Under the pieces are notes generated by a model, which saw only the letters and a program-made list of their open reading frames with translations, made no database searches and was not told where the DNA came from. From Jiangella muralis (GTDB taxonomy: Bacteria > Actinomycetota > Actinomycetes > Jiangellales > Jiangellaceae), in assembly GCF_001270745.1 (NCBI RefSeq), contig NZ_LFXL01000044.1:1-61342 (forward strand): DNA of 61,342 nucleotides. Reading direction: 5' to 3'. Positions 25,835 to 35,710 of this stretch are shown one piece after another. The position numbers and the translations under genes are program-made. Position 1 is the stretch's first letter; every line of letters starts with the position of its first letter.

Positions 25835-26698
25835 TTACCGGACACGGGCCGCCTCCTGGATCCGGCGCAGCCGCTGGGGAGACAGCGGCGGTGGCTGCTT
25901 GGGGACCGAGGCCAGCAACCGCTGGGTGTAGGCCTCGCGCGGGTGGTCGAAGACCTGCTCCGTCGGGCCGGACTCGACCAGTCGCCCGTTGGCCAGCACC
26001 GCGGCGCGGTCTGACAGGTGCCGGACCACGCCCAGGTCGTGGGCGATGAACACGTAGGAGACATCGAGCTCACGCTTCAGCCGCTGGAACAGGTTGATGA
26101 TCTGGGCCTGGACGGAGACGTCCAGCGACGACACCGGCTCGTCGCAGACCAGCACCGACGGGTCGACCGCCAGCGCGCGGGCGATGCCGAGACGCTGTCG
26201 TTGCCCGCCGGAGAGCTCGTGCGGGTACCGGTCGGCGTAACTCGGGCTCAGGCCGACCAGCGCGAGCAGTTCGCGGATCCGTTCGGGGCGTTCCCGGCGG
26301 CTGACGACGCCGGGGTTGGCGATCCATCCCTCGGCGACGATGGCGGAGACCTTGAGCCGCGGGCTCAGTGAGGTCTCGGGATCCTGGAAGACCATCTGCA
26401 CCTGACGGCGATAGTGGGCGCGGTCCGCGCGGCTCATCGTGGCCAGCGCGGCGCCGCGGTACGCCACGGATCCCGCCGTCGGCGCCTGCAGGCCCATGAT
26501 GATCCGGGCCAGGGTGGACTTGCCGCTGCCGGACTCGCCGACGACCGCGAGGGTCTCGCCGGCCTGCAACTCGAGCGAGACGTCATCGAGCGCCGGAGCG
26601 GTGCCGCCGGGACGCCGGCCGCGTCGCGCCGCCCAGTAGTCCATGGTCACGTGATCGACGCTGATCAGCACGTCGCGCGGCGACACCGGCTCAGTCAT
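25835..26698 (-). CDS. oligopeptide-type ABC transporter ATPase (DppF-like)
   Basis: The 287-residue ATPase has Walker A GESGSGKST, signature LSGGQRQRLGIARAL, Walker B VLVCDEPVSSLD and the H-loop YVFIAHDLGV. A C-terminal extension (about 240-287) is typical of peptide/nickel importers. It starts with ATG 26698, overlapping the DppD-like gene by 8 bases. It would power uptake with the partner ATPase, permeases and SBP upstream. Peptide-family importers in Actinobacteria also carry sugars and sugar acids, so the substrate may be the four-carbon acid or a conjugate. Confidence 0.92.
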   Translation of the reverse strand: MTEPVSPRDVLISVDHVTMDYWAARRGRRPGGTAPALDDVSLELQAGETLAVVGESGSGKSTLARIIMGLQAPTAGSVAYRGAALATMSRADRAHYRRQVQMVFQDPETSLSPRLKVSAIVAEGWIANPGVVSRRERPERIRELLALVGLSPSYADRYPHELSGGQRQRLGIARALAVDPSVLVCDEPVSSLDVSVQAQIINLFQRLKRELDVSYVFIAHDLGVVRHLSDRAAVLANGRLVESGPTEQVFDHPREAYTQRLLASVPKQPPPLSPQRLRRIQEAARVR

Positions 26699-27746
26699 GG
26701 AACACCTCCTGCGCGAAATGGCAGCGCGACAGGTGAGCGGCGCCGACGGCGACGCCGGCCGGTTCCTGGCCGGCGCAGATCGCCTCGGCCCGCCAGCAGC
26801 GCGGATGGAAGGCGCATCCCGCGGGCATGTTCTCGATCTCCGGCGGCGAGCCGCTGATTACCGACAGCTCGCCCGGCGAGTCCAGGCGGGGGACCGAGGC
26901 CATCAGGCTCACCGAGTACGGATGCGCGGGCCGGTCGAACAGTTCGGCGGCGACAGCGGTCTCCACGATCCGGCCCGCGTACATCACGGCCACACGGTCG
27001 GACATCTCGTAGGCGACCCCCATGTCGTGGGTGATCAGCAACAACGACATGGTGCGTTCGGCCTGGATGTCCCGGAGCAGCTCGAGCACCTCGGCCTGCA
27101 CGGTCACGTCGAGAGCGGTGGTCGGCTCGTCCGCGACCAGCACGTCCGGGTCGAGCGCCAGCGCCATGGCGATGGCGGCGCGCTGCCGCATGCCGCCCGA
27201 GAACTCGTGCGGGTACTGATCCACCCGGGTGGCCGCCTGCGGGATACGGACCTGGTCCATGAGCTCCACCGCGCGCAGCCGGGCGGCTTTCCGGTTCAGT
27301 CCGCGCCGGGTACGGAGCATCTCGCCGATCTGCCAGCCCACGGTGAAGCTCGGGTTCATGGCGCTCATGGAGTCCTGGAAGACCATGGCGATCCGCTCGC
27401 CACGCAGGGCCGCCCGAGCCTTCGACGGCATCGTCAGCACGTCCTGCCCGCCGAGTTCCACGCTGCCGCCGGTCACCCTGAAGGGAGGGACGGGCAACGT
27501 GCCGAGCAGCACGCTCGCGGTGATGGACTTGCCGCTGCCGGATTCGCCCAGCAGCGTCAGGGTCTCGCCGGTGCGAAGGTCGACGTCGACACCGCGCAGG
27601 ACGGGGCGCCGGCCCGCGGCCGTTCGGATGTCGACGGTGAGGTCACGGACCCGCAGCGCCGGCGTACCGTCCTGCGGCAGCTTCCGGCGCGCACCGTCAT
27701 CGGGCGCCATGGTCCCGCGCTCCTTGCGGATCGACGGCGTGCTCAT
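26691..27746 (-). CDS. oligopeptide-type ABC transporter ATPase (DppD-like)
   Basis: The 351-residue ATPase has Walker A GESGSGKSI, signature FSGGMRQRAAIAMAL, Walker B VLVADEPTTALD and H-loop LLLITHDMGV. The C-terminal region has CAFHPRCWRA and a second Cys, the cysteine cluster found in many DppD/OppD proteins. ATG 27746 overlaps the permease stop (ATGA), and the stop overlaps the second ATPase by 8 bases. It is the first of the paired ATPases in the importer. Confidence 0.93.
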   Translation of the reverse strand: MSTPSIRKERGTMAPDDGARRKLPQDGTPALRVRDLTVDIRTAAGRRPVLRGVDVDLRTGETLTLLGESGSGKSITASVLLGTLPVPPFRVTGGSVELGGQDVLTMPSKARAALRGERIAMVFQDSMSAMNPSFTVGWQIGEMLRTRRGLNRKAARLRAVELMDQVRIPQAATRVDQYPHEFSGGMRQRAAIAMALALDPDVLVADEPTTALDVTVQAEVLELLRDIQAERTMSLLLITHDMGVAYEMSDRVAVMYAGRIVETAVAAELFDRPAHPYSVSLMASVPRLDSPGELSVISGSPPEIENMPAGCAFHPRCWRAEAICAGQEPAGVAVGAAHLSRCHFAQEVFHD

Positions 27747-28681
27747 GGCCGAGTCCCGGGGTCGGTCTGCTCGGCACGGTCACGAATGAACCTCCATCGC
27801 TGCTTGGGGTCGGTGACCGATCGGCTCCAGCCCGACACGATGTTGATCGCGATCACGGTGAGACAGATAGCCAGCCCGGGGAAGAAGCTGAGCCACCAGG
27901 CGGTCGCCAGGTAGCCGCGTCCCTCGGCGGCCAGCGCACCCCAGGAGATCTGGGGTGGCTGCACCCCGATGCCGAGGAAGGTCAGCGACGACTCGATCAG
28001 CATCACCAGCCCCAGCTCGACTGTGACCAGCGCCAGCACGATCGGCACCACCGCCGGGATCCCGTGGCGGACGACGATCCGCGCGCGGCCGAGGCCCAGG
28101 CCGCGCGCCGCCTCGACGTACGGCAGATCGCGGATGGCACGCGTCCGGGCCCGTGCGGTGCGCAGGTAGACCGGCAGCCGGGTGATCGCCAGCACGACCA
28201 CGATGAGTGTCGCCTGCGGACCGAACACGTAGAGCACGATCAGCGCGAGCAACAGCGACGGGAAGCTCATGATGACGTCGGCGACGCGCATCGCGACCGC
28301 CTCGGGCCAGCCGCCCAGGTAGCCGACGGTGGCGCCGATCACCGAGCCGGCCACCGCGGATATGGCGACCGCGCAGAGCGCGATCAGCAACGTGGTGCGT
28401 GCGGCCATGATCACGCGCGCCAGCACGCTCCGGCCGAGGGAGTCGGTGCCGAGCAACCCCCAGAGGCCATCGCCGAAGCCCGGCGCGGCCGTCGGGTTCG
28501 ACAGATCCTGCCGGGTCACCAGGTCGGAGATGAAGAACGGCGCGATCATCGCGACCAGCACGAGGATCGTCAGCGCGACCACGGAGATCATCGCGGCGAC
28601 ATCGCCACGCAGCGCCGACCAGAGGAAGCCGCGCCGCGAGGGCCGGGCGGTCCCGGCCGGTTCCACCGGATTCGTCGTCAT
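27743..28681 (-). CDS. oligopeptide-type ABC permease (DppC-like)
   Basis: A 312-residue inner-membrane permease with six predicted helices. It has an N-terminal OppC_N segment (DVAAMISVVALTILVLVAMIAPFF) and the permease EAA loop (VEAARGLGLGRARIVVRHGIP). ATG 28681 overlaps the previous stop as ATGA, which decides it over the longer frame starting 14 codons earlier. It pairs with the DppB-like permease. Confidence 0.93.
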   Translation of the reverse strand: MTTNPVEPAGTARPSRRGFLWSALRGDVAAMISVVALTILVLVAMIAPFFISDLVTRQDLSNPTAAPGFGDGLWGLLGTDSLGRSVLARVIMAARTTLLIALCAVAISAVAGSVIGATVGYLGGWPEAVAMRVADVIMSFPSLLLALIVLYVFGPQATLIVVVLAITRLPVYLRTARARTRAIRDLPYVEAARGLGLGRARIVVRHGIPAVVPIVLALVTVELGLVMLIESSLTFLGIGVQPPQISWGALAAEGRGYLATAWWLSFFPGLAICLTVIAINIVSGWSRSVTDPKQRWRFIRDRAEQTDPGTRP

Positions 28682-29613
28682 CGCGCCGCCTTGTCCTCGT
28701 GCCGGAGTCGCGGATTGGCCCACGTGTAGACGAACTCGATGAGGATGTTCATCACGAAGATGAACGCGGCCGTGGTCACGACACCGGCCAGGATCACCGA
28801 GAAGTCACGCCGCAGGATCGAGTCGATCATCAGCCGGCCGATGCCGGGCCAGCCGAAGATGGTCTCGATCACGACGGCCCCGTTGAGGATCGCCGCCGCT
28901 TGGTCGCCGGCCACCGTCACCACCGGGGCGACCGCGTTGCGCATCGCATGGACGTTGACGATCCGTGCTTCGCTCGTCCCCTTGGTCCGTGCGGCCCGGA
29001 CGTAGGTGGACGACAACTCGTTGACCAACGCCTCCCTGCTGACCTGGACCAGGACCCCGAGCGGCCGGGCGACCAGGACCAGGACGGGCAGGACCCAGTA
29101 GGCGAGGCCGCCAGTGCCCGCGACCGGGAGCCAGCCGAGGTTGACGGCGAACACCATGATCGCCACGAGCGCCAGCCAGAAGTCCGGGACGCTCGCCGTG
29201 ACCAGTGTCAGGTTGGACACGACCCGGTCCAGCCGGGAGCCCGGCCGGCGGGCGGCCGCCGCGCCGAGGGGCACGGCGGCCGCTACCGCGATGAGCATCG
29301 TGGCGGCCGCCAGCCCCAGGGTCCACGGAACCGCCTCCCAGACCACCGTCATCGCCGGCCTGCCGTCGAGGAGCGACGTGCCGAAGTCGAGCCGGACCAG
29401 GCCGCCGACGAAGTCGCCGAACTGCTGCCACAGCGGGTCGTTCAGGCCGTGCTGGTCCGCGAACTGGTCGCGTAGCTCCTGACTGGCGTTGATCGGGAGG
29501 TAGAGGCCGGCCGGGTTGCCGGTCAGCCGTGACAGGAAGAAGACCGCGACGATCAGTCCGACGAAGGCGATCAGGCTGTGCAGGACCCGCCTACCGATAC
29601 CACCGAACGACAT
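28678..29613 (-). CDS. oligopeptide-type ABC permease (DppB-like)
   Basis: A 311-residue permease starting RRVLHSLIAFVGLIVAVFFLSRLTG, the normal DppB N-terminal helix followed by the NPAG motif. The EAA loop reads YVRAARTKGTSEARIVNVHAMRN. I chose ATG 29613 because GGGAGGTGG lies upstream; the frame extends 10 codons more without a site. It precedes the DppC-like gene with ATGA overlap and follows the SBP gene by 67 bases. Confidence 0.93.
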   Translation of the reverse strand: MSFGGIGRRVLHSLIAFVGLIVAVFFLSRLTGNPAGLYLPINASQELRDQFADQHGLNDPLWQQFGDFVGGLVRLDFGTSLLDGRPAMTVVWEAVPWTLGLAAATMLIAVAAAVPLGAAAARRPGSRLDRVVSNLTLVTASVPDFWLALVAIMVFAVNLGWLPVAGTGGLAYWVLPVLVLVARPLGVLVQVSREALVNELSSTYVRAARTKGTSEARIVNVHAMRNAVAPVVTVAGDQAAAILNGAVVIETIFGWPGIGRLMIDSILRRDFSVILAGVVTTAAFIFVMNILIEFVYTWANPRLRHEDKAAR

Positions 29614-29680
29614 CGCTCCACCTCCCGTCGAGTCCACGTCCATGGGCCGCCGGCCGGCCCGCCGCGGGGATGTGCACGGC

Positions 29681-31246
29681 TCAGCCGACCGACATGTCGG
29701 CGATCCGGAGGATGTCAGCGCTCTGCAGGTTCGGTGTGTAGTCGAGCCGGTCGGATGTGATCAACGAACCGCCGAGGTGCGCGATCGGGACCATCGCCAC
29801 GATGTCGGTCGTGATGTAGGACATGACCTCGCGGAACAGCTCGGCCCGTTCGTCGCCGGTGGCCGCGGCGGCAGCGTTGATCATGCTGTCGAGCTCGGCG
29901 TCGTCCAGGGTGCTCTCGTCGCCGGTGGAGCTGTACTTGGTGACGACGGTGAACACGGCGTCGCCGGTGTTGTTGCCGTGCACGTTCTCCGTCAGGCCGA
30001 CCCGGTCGGGATTCTTCGGCTGGCGCAGGACGTCGTCCAGCCAGGCGGCCGCGTCCAACTGCTGGATCGTCACGTTCAGCCCGATCTGGCGCAGCATCTC
30101 CGCGACCCCCTCCATCACCTGGTCGGAGTTGGCGTAGAAGCCCGCCCGGGTGTAGAGGGTGATCTCCTTGGATACGTCGACCCCGCGGTCGGCGGCGCCC
30201 TGGACCAGCGACTCTGCCTGCTCGGGGTCGTAGGGCCAGACCTCGATGTCAGGGTCGTACCCGCCGATGTTCTGCACGATGATCTGCGAGGCCGGCGTGC
30301 CCTGGTCCTGCATGACACCTTGGACGAGGCCCTCGCGGTCGATGGCGAGGTTGATCGCCTTGCGGACGTCGAGATCGTTCAAGGGCTCGGCGAACGTGTC
30401 GATGCGCAGGAAGAGCGTCTCGGCGAGCTCGAACGTCTGGACACCCGTGCCGTCGCCGGTGTCCTGGGGCGCCAGCGAGATCGCCAGGTCGGCGTCGCCC
30501 GTCCGCACGAGGTTGGCTCGTACCGACGACTCGGCCCGGAAGACGTACTGCACCCTCTCGATGCTCGGTTCGTCGCCCCAGTAGTTCGGGTTTCGTTCGA
30601 GGGTGATCGAGGTCCTGCGCTGCCAGTCGTCCAGAACGTAGGGCCCTGTCCCGATCGGGGAGTCGGTCTTGGCGTTCTCGTCCGTCAGGCCGATCTCGAT
30701 GAACGAGATCCGCAGCGGCAGGATGGGGTCGTCCTGGGTGGCCTGGATACGGACGGTCAGGTCGTCGACCGCGGTCGCCTGGAGGTCCTCGTCGTTGAAG
30801 ATGAAGCCCTTCACCCCGCACTCGTGCTCGGGCTTGAACGACCGGTTGACCGCGACCGCGACGGCCTCGGCGTCCAGCGGGGTGCCGTCGGAGAACTCCA
30901 CGCCGTCCCGCAGGGTGAAGTCGTAGGTGCGGGCGTCGACCTGGGTCCACTCGGTGGCCAGGGCGGGGATCAACTCGCCGGTCTCCGCGTCGCGCCGCAT
31001 CAGCGCCTCGGTGACGTTGTCGGTCAGCACGCGGTTGTTCTCGGTGTACGACGCGTCGCACGGGTCGAGCGAGACGGGTTCCTCCGGCAACGCGATGACG
31101 ACGGAGGAGGCGTCGTCGCTCCCGCCGTCGCCTTCACCGGCGCTGGAGGAGCCACCACATGCGGACGCCGTCACCAGACTGAGACCCAGGCCCAGAGCCA
31201 GCATCAGACGTCGAGTACGAGCACCTTCATTGCTGCACGTGAGCAT
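29681..31246 (-). CDS. ABC transporter substrate-binding lipoprotein, family 5
   Basis: The 521-residue protein has a lipoprotein signal (RRLMLALGLGLSLVTASAC, Cys at about residue 30), a Gly/Ser/Asp-rich linker and an SBP_bac_5 domain with YDFTLRDGVEFSDGTPLDA and NPNYWGDEPSIERV. It captures the substrate outside the membrane for the DppBCDF-like importer. A low-pI linker SAGEGDGGSDDASS follows the lipid anchor. Gene order and spacing show one operon. Substrate is not predictable from fold; neighbours suggest a sugar acid or its conjugate. Confidence 0.93.
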   Translation of the reverse strand: MLTCSNEGARTRRLMLALGLGLSLVTASACGGSSSAGEGDGGSDDASSVVIALPEEPVSLDPCDASYTENNRVLTDNVTEALMRRDAETGELIPALATEWTQVDARTYDFTLRDGVEFSDGTPLDAEAVAVAVNRSFKPEHECGVKGFIFNDEDLQATAVDDLTVRIQATQDDPILPLRISFIEIGLTDENAKTDSPIGTGPYVLDDWQRRTSITLERNPNYWGDEPSIERVQYVFRAESSVRANLVRTGDADLAISLAPQDTGDGTGVQTFELAETLFLRIDTFAEPLNDLDVRKAINLAIDREGLVQGVMQDQGTPASQIIVQNIGGYDPDIEVWPYDPEQAESLVQGAADRGVDVSKEITLYTRAGFYANSDQVMEGVAEMLRQIGLNVTIQQLDAAAWLDDVLRQPKNPDRVGLTENVHGNNTGDAVFTVVTKYSSTGDESTLDDAELDSMINAAAAATGDERAELFREVMSYITTDIVAMVPIAHLGGSLITSDRLDYTPNLQSADILRIADMSVG

Positions 31247-31264
31247 GCCTTGTTCCGCCTTTCA

Positions 31265-32608
31265 TCAGCCGAGGAAGGCCCCTTGCGCGGCGAGGCGCTC
31301 CTGGAGCGCGGGCACGTCGAGAAGCCGGGGGTCGGTACCGGACTTGCTGGTCATCGCGGCGGCCACGCCCGCGGCCTCGCCGGTGACGAGGCACTGCGCC
31401 ATGTTGCGGGTGGTTCCGTGCGCCGCATGGGTGGCCGAGATGCACCGGCCGGCGACGAGCACGTTGTCGAACGACCTCGGGACCAGCGCGCCGTAGCGGA
31501 TGTCGAAGGAGCCGTCACCGCCGATGTCCGTGTGCACCACGTCGCCGGTGATCGGGTCGTGGATGTCGGACGGGAAGGCGGACCGGCCGATGGTGTCCTC
31601 GTGCTTGAGACCTTCGCGCACGTCCTCGTCGGTGCACTGGGCGATGCCGACGATGTTCCGGGTCTCGCGCACGCCGACGATGGATGCGGGGATGGTGCGC
31701 GAGTGCTCGAAGCCCGGCACATTTGCCTTGATGACCCGGCTCAGGATCGCCACCTGCCGGGTCAGGTCGACGGTGGCCGCCGACATCGAGTCAGCGTCAG
31801 TGCCGTCGACACCGATGCCGACACTCAGGTTGAGGTTGAGATGGAACGGCCAGACCGTGTTGATCCAGATCTGCTTCTTCTGCTTGGCGAAGATCTCCCC
31901 GGCCTCGACGAGCTGGTCCTCCCACGCCTCCAGCGTCCCGTTGAAGTAGACCGGGAACTCGCCGTCGTAGTCGGGCCTCGTCGCCATCGCGGGCTCGTAG
32001 ATGGCCAGCGCCTTCGCGGCCCGGCGGGTGTCGACGTTGGACGCGGCGAACATCATGGTCACCGGCTGCATGCCGCGCCGGCCGCCGGCGATCGGCTGTC
32101 CCTTCGTGTACTCGCCGCCGGCCAGCGCGACGACGTCGCCGTCGCCGCTGGCATCGAGGTAGATCCCGGCGGTGTACTCGCGGAGCTCCGCCTTGACCGC
32201 GACCTGCAGCGCGTCGATGTGCTCGCCGGTGCGCCGGGCGCCGATGACGGTGGCGCCGTAGATGATGGTCACCCCGGCCTCGTGCAGCAGCCGCGTGGCC
32301 ACCATCCGGAAGGTGTCGCCGTCGACCGGGGTGACCATGCTGACGTATCCGTCATACGGCACGTGCCCGACCGAGCCACCGGCCGCCTGGCAGGCGTCCA
32401 CCAGTTCCTGTGCGACGCCCTTCACCACCTGCTCGCGGTACCGCGTGAAGTAGCTGTGGATGGCCAGGCCCGTCGTGGCGTTGCCGCCCACGAAGGGGTG
32501 CGCCTCGAGGAGCGTGGTGCGGGCACCGTTCCGCGCGGCGGCCAGTGCTGCCCCCACGCCGGTGACGCCGCCGCCGACCACCAGGACGTCGCAGTCCTTC
32601 TCAGTCAT
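31265..32608 (-). CDS. FAD-dependent oxidoreductase (FAD_oxidored type)
   Basis: The 447-residue flavoprotein starts DVLVVGGGVTGVGAALAAARNGARTTLLEAHPFVGG, an FAD-binding Rossmann motif followed by GGNATTG. Later, YLDASGDGDVVALAGG and VLVAGRCISATHAAHGTTRNMAQCLVTGEAAGVAAA match the FAD_oxidored family of uncharacterised enzymes in sugar and polyol loci. ATG 32608 overlaps the DeoR stop by 8 bases. It is probably cytosolic, with no signal peptide. It could oxidise a precursor to the four-carbon acid taken up by the transporter, which is inference. Confidence 0.88.
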   Translation of the reverse strand: MTEKDCDVLVVGGGVTGVGAALAAARNGARTTLLEAHPFVGGNATTGLAIHSYFTRYREQVVKGVAQELVDACQAAGGSVGHVPYDGYVSMVTPVDGDTFRMVATRLLHEAGVTIIYGATVIGARRTGEHIDALQVAVKAELREYTAGIYLDASGDGDVVALAGGEYTKGQPIAGGRRGMQPVTMMFAASNVDTRRAAKALAIYEPAMATRPDYDGEFPVYFNGTLEAWEDQLVEAGEIFAKQKKQIWINTVWPFHLNLNLSVGIGVDGTDADSMSAATVDLTRQVAILSRVIKANVPGFEHSRTIPASIVGVRETRNIVGIAQCTDEDVREGLKHEDTIGRSAFPSDIHDPITGDVVHTDIGGDGSFDIRYGALVPRSFDNVLVAGRCISATHAAHGTTRNMAQCLVTGEAAGVAAAMTSKSGTDPRLLDVPALQERLAAQGAFLG

Positions 32609-33455
32609 TCTCTTCCTCTCTGTTGGCGCGGTCGATCGCGCCGTCGGATGCCGTCGATGTGGCGTCGACGGCTGCGATCTCGATGTGCAGGCCCCAGGAA
32701 CGGACCTCCTCGATCTGCGCGGGCGTCACGTTCGAGTCGGTGACGAGCGTCCAGCCAGGCTGGAACGGGGCCCAGTGCCGATGGGGGGCCTGGCCGATCT
32801 TGGAACTGTCGGCCAGCAGGTAGACGCGCGATGCGCGAGAAGCCATGAGCGACTTGAGGCCCGCGTGATTCGTCGTCGGGCAGCACAGGCCGAAGGGGCC
32901 GAGGCCGTTGGCGCCTAGGAAGGCCACGTCGGCGGACAGGTGCCGCAGCACCGTCTCCGCCAGCGGCCCCAGGAACGCCTGGGAGATGTGGCGCAACGAG
33001 CCGCCGAGCGAGATCAGCTCGACGTTCTCGGCACTGGCCAGCGTGAAGATCGAACTGATCCCGTTCGTGATGACGCAGAGCTCGCCGAAACCGCCCAGGT
33101 GCGTGGCGAGCTGTCCGATCGTGGTGCCCGCGTCGAAGATCAGCGTGTCGCCGTCGTCGATGTGGGCGGCGGCGCGGCGCGCGATCGCCTCCTTGCGGTC
33201 CTCGAACAGTGCTTCCTTCTCGTGCAGCGACAGCTCGAACCGGCGCGGTGCGCCGACCGCGCCGCCGTAGGTGCGCGTCGTCTTGCCTTCTCTGGACAGC
33301 ACGGCGAGGTCGCGGCGGATGGTCGCCTCGGAGACTCCGAGTCGCTCGCTCAGTGCGCTGACGTTGCCGTTGCCGGCGAGGATCTCGCTCAGCACCGCGT
33401 CGCGACGCCGTGCCAGCGCCTGAGCGCTCCGGCCCGAACTGATCGATTCAGTCAC
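32601..33455 (-). CDS. DeoR/GlpR-family regulator
   Basis: The 284-residue protein has an N-terminal DeoR HTH (about 15-70; NVSALSERLGVSEATIRRDLAVL) and a C-terminal sugar-phosphate sensor domain with DGDTLIFDAGTT, VITNG and FLGANGLG. It starts with GTG 33455 and is the first gene of the leftward operon. It likely represses the operon and responds to a phosphorylated intermediate such as a four-carbon acid phosphate. A good promoter lies 35-64 bases upstream. Confidence 0.92.
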   Translation of the reverse strand: MTESISSGRSAQALARRRDAVLSEILAGNGNVSALSERLGVSEATIRRDLAVLSREGKTTRTYGGAVGAPRRFELSLHEKEALFEDRKEAIARRAAAHIDDGDTLIFDAGTTIGQLATHLGGFGELCVITNGISSIFTLASAENVELISLGGSLRHISQAFLGPLAETVLRHLSADVAFLGANGLGPFGLCCPTTNHAGLKSLMASRASRVYLLADSSKIGQAPHRHWAPFQPGWTLVTDSNVTPAQIEEVRSWGLHIEIAAVDATSTASDGAIDRANREEEND

Positions 33456-33489
33456 CTTAAACCCATCGTTGTGACGGTTTCGTGCAATG

Positions 33490-33519
33490 AATGTAGGACG
33501 CTCCCAGGGTGAATGTCAA
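33490..33519 (-). promoter_or_regulatory. promoter of the deoR-led operon
   Basis: On the minus strand TTGACA (33514-33519) and TACATT (33490-33495) are separated by 18 bases, directly upstream of the DeoR start at 33455. It is one of the clearest sigma-70-type promoters in the window. The palindrome GTGATCAC (33534-33541) just upstream could be a DeoR site but is short. Confidence 0.65.
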
Positions 33520-33608
33520 GACTGAGCACTTTAGTGATCACAATGCGCAACCTGTGAGGTGGCTGTTAGCGCCGGCGGTGGTCCCGCGGTGCCCGGTAAC
33601 GTCCCGGC

Positions 33609-33692
33609 GTGCCTACCTACCGCGCTGACGACGCCACGACGCTGCGCTATAACGAGCTGGCAGGCGGACCGGCGCTCGGGGGAATGCCCGTC
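33609..33692 (+). pseudogene. alpha/beta hydrolase, N-terminal fragment
   Basis: GTG 33609 opens VPTYRADDATTLRYNELAGGPALG, the usual start of an alpha/beta hydrolase of the MPTYRADDGTTLRY type. The match ends at about 33690 just before an IS481 remnant; the catalytic Ser-Asp-His parts are absent. The frame runs on to a TAG at 33783 but only as IS sequence. Confidence 0.6.
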
Positions 33693-33721
33693 GTCGGAAG
33701 AAGGGGGGTGAATGCCTCCAG

Positions 33722-33900
33722 GCGTGTGGAGTGGAGCCGTCGAGGAACCACGTCGCACCCGGGAGGCCTTCATGTCCCACGCTAGTGCTGCGCTCACGCC
33801 GCGGCATCGCTTGCGTCTGACGCGTCTGATCGTCGATTGGGGCTGGCCGACCTCGCGGGCAGCCGTGTTCTTCAACGTGTCCTGGCGAACCGCGTGTGCA
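33722..33900 (+). mobile_element. IS481-family element, 5' remnant (copy B)
   Basis: The leader starting GTGTGGAGTGG, the GGGAGGCCTTC ribosome region and ATG 33772 repeat copy A at 22960. The frame MSHASAALTPRHRLRLTRLIVDWG continues with an HTH-like stretch SRAAVFFNVSWRTA before homology ends near 33895. It is longer than copy A but still lacks the DDE catalytic domain and right end. Same orientation as copy A. Confidence 0.72.
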
Positions 33901-34176
33901 GCCCGGTGACGAGGCCCACCTGATGCGCAACCGCGGCCCCGGCCAGGCCGTTCCTCTGCCCGCGCCGGGCCACGTCGGGCATGGCCGGCTCATCGGGGCC
34001 GTTGGTCAGCAGGTGCGCGAAGCCGTAGTGCATCGACACCTCGCCAGAACTGGCCTGCCATGCCGCCGATCTTCGCGGTAGGGGTGGAGCGCATGGCCAG
34101 GGCAGTTTCGGTCCGTGGGCCGAGGTCGGTGTCCAAGTTCGCCTGCCTGCCACCGCTACGGACGTGTTGGAGCAGG
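33901..34176. other. unassigned debris after IS copy B
   Basis: A minus-strand open stretch (about 33905-34065) reads SMHYGFAHLLTNGPDEPAM and then GLAGAAVAHQVGLVTGLH, which looks like real protein sequence but has no intact start or stop in frame. I do not recognise the family. The remaining bases show nothing. Confidence 0.4.
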
Positions 34177-34560
34177 TCAGATGATGCGGACCCACCGCCG
34201 GCACGGCGCCCTCTCGACCGTCAAGCTGCCGGGGCGAGGTGCGGTGGGCGGGGCGAGGATGCGGATGAGCAGTAGCGCGGCGACGGCAACTGGAGCCAGA
34301 GGGGTGGTGCGGAACCGGCCGTCATACCAGACGTAGGTGCCGTCGAGCAGTCTGTGCCAGACGCTGAGGATGGAGACGACGATGATCGAGCTGTGCAGGA
34401 CGCGCGCCAGGCCTTGGCGCCGATCGAGCGACGGGTGTAGAGGGCGAGTCCGAGGGGATGGCGAGGTAGAACGCGAACAGGCCGATGAGGATCGCAATGA
34501 CGACGCCGGTGCCGCTGGGGCAGTAGCCGGGCACGAAGACGTTTTCGCCCGGCACAAGCC
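34177..34560 (-). pseudogene. frameshifted membrane protein gene
   Basis: Three frames join into one plausible membrane protein: ENVFVPGYCPSGTGVVIAIL and LIGLFAFYLAIP, then LGLALYTRRSIGAKAWRA after a shift, then VLHSSIIVVSILSVWHRLLDG and TYVWYDGRFRTTPLAPVAVA after a second shift. Each junction is one or two bases out of frame near 34443 and 34403. It is leftward and directly upstream of the rightward GH172 gene. Family not certain. Confidence 0.55.
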
Positions 34561-34617
34561 GATACGGGTTATGCTCCCCGCTGGCAAGCAATCGATTTCT
34601 CAGCGAGGAGTAGCGCG

Positions 34618-35703
<1,086 letters not shown>

Positions 35704-35710
35704 CGCCGCA

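Noticed and set aside
29516..32743. Open frame of 1075 codons on the plus strand
   Set aside because: It is antisense to the permease, SBP, FAD oxidoreductase and DeoR genes, with the biased composition expected from GC-rich shadows and no recognisable domain.
34177..34591. Intact leftward membrane protein of about 90-136 residues
   Set aside because: Each single frame covers only one of three hydrophobic parts; the protein is continuous only when two frame changes are allowed.
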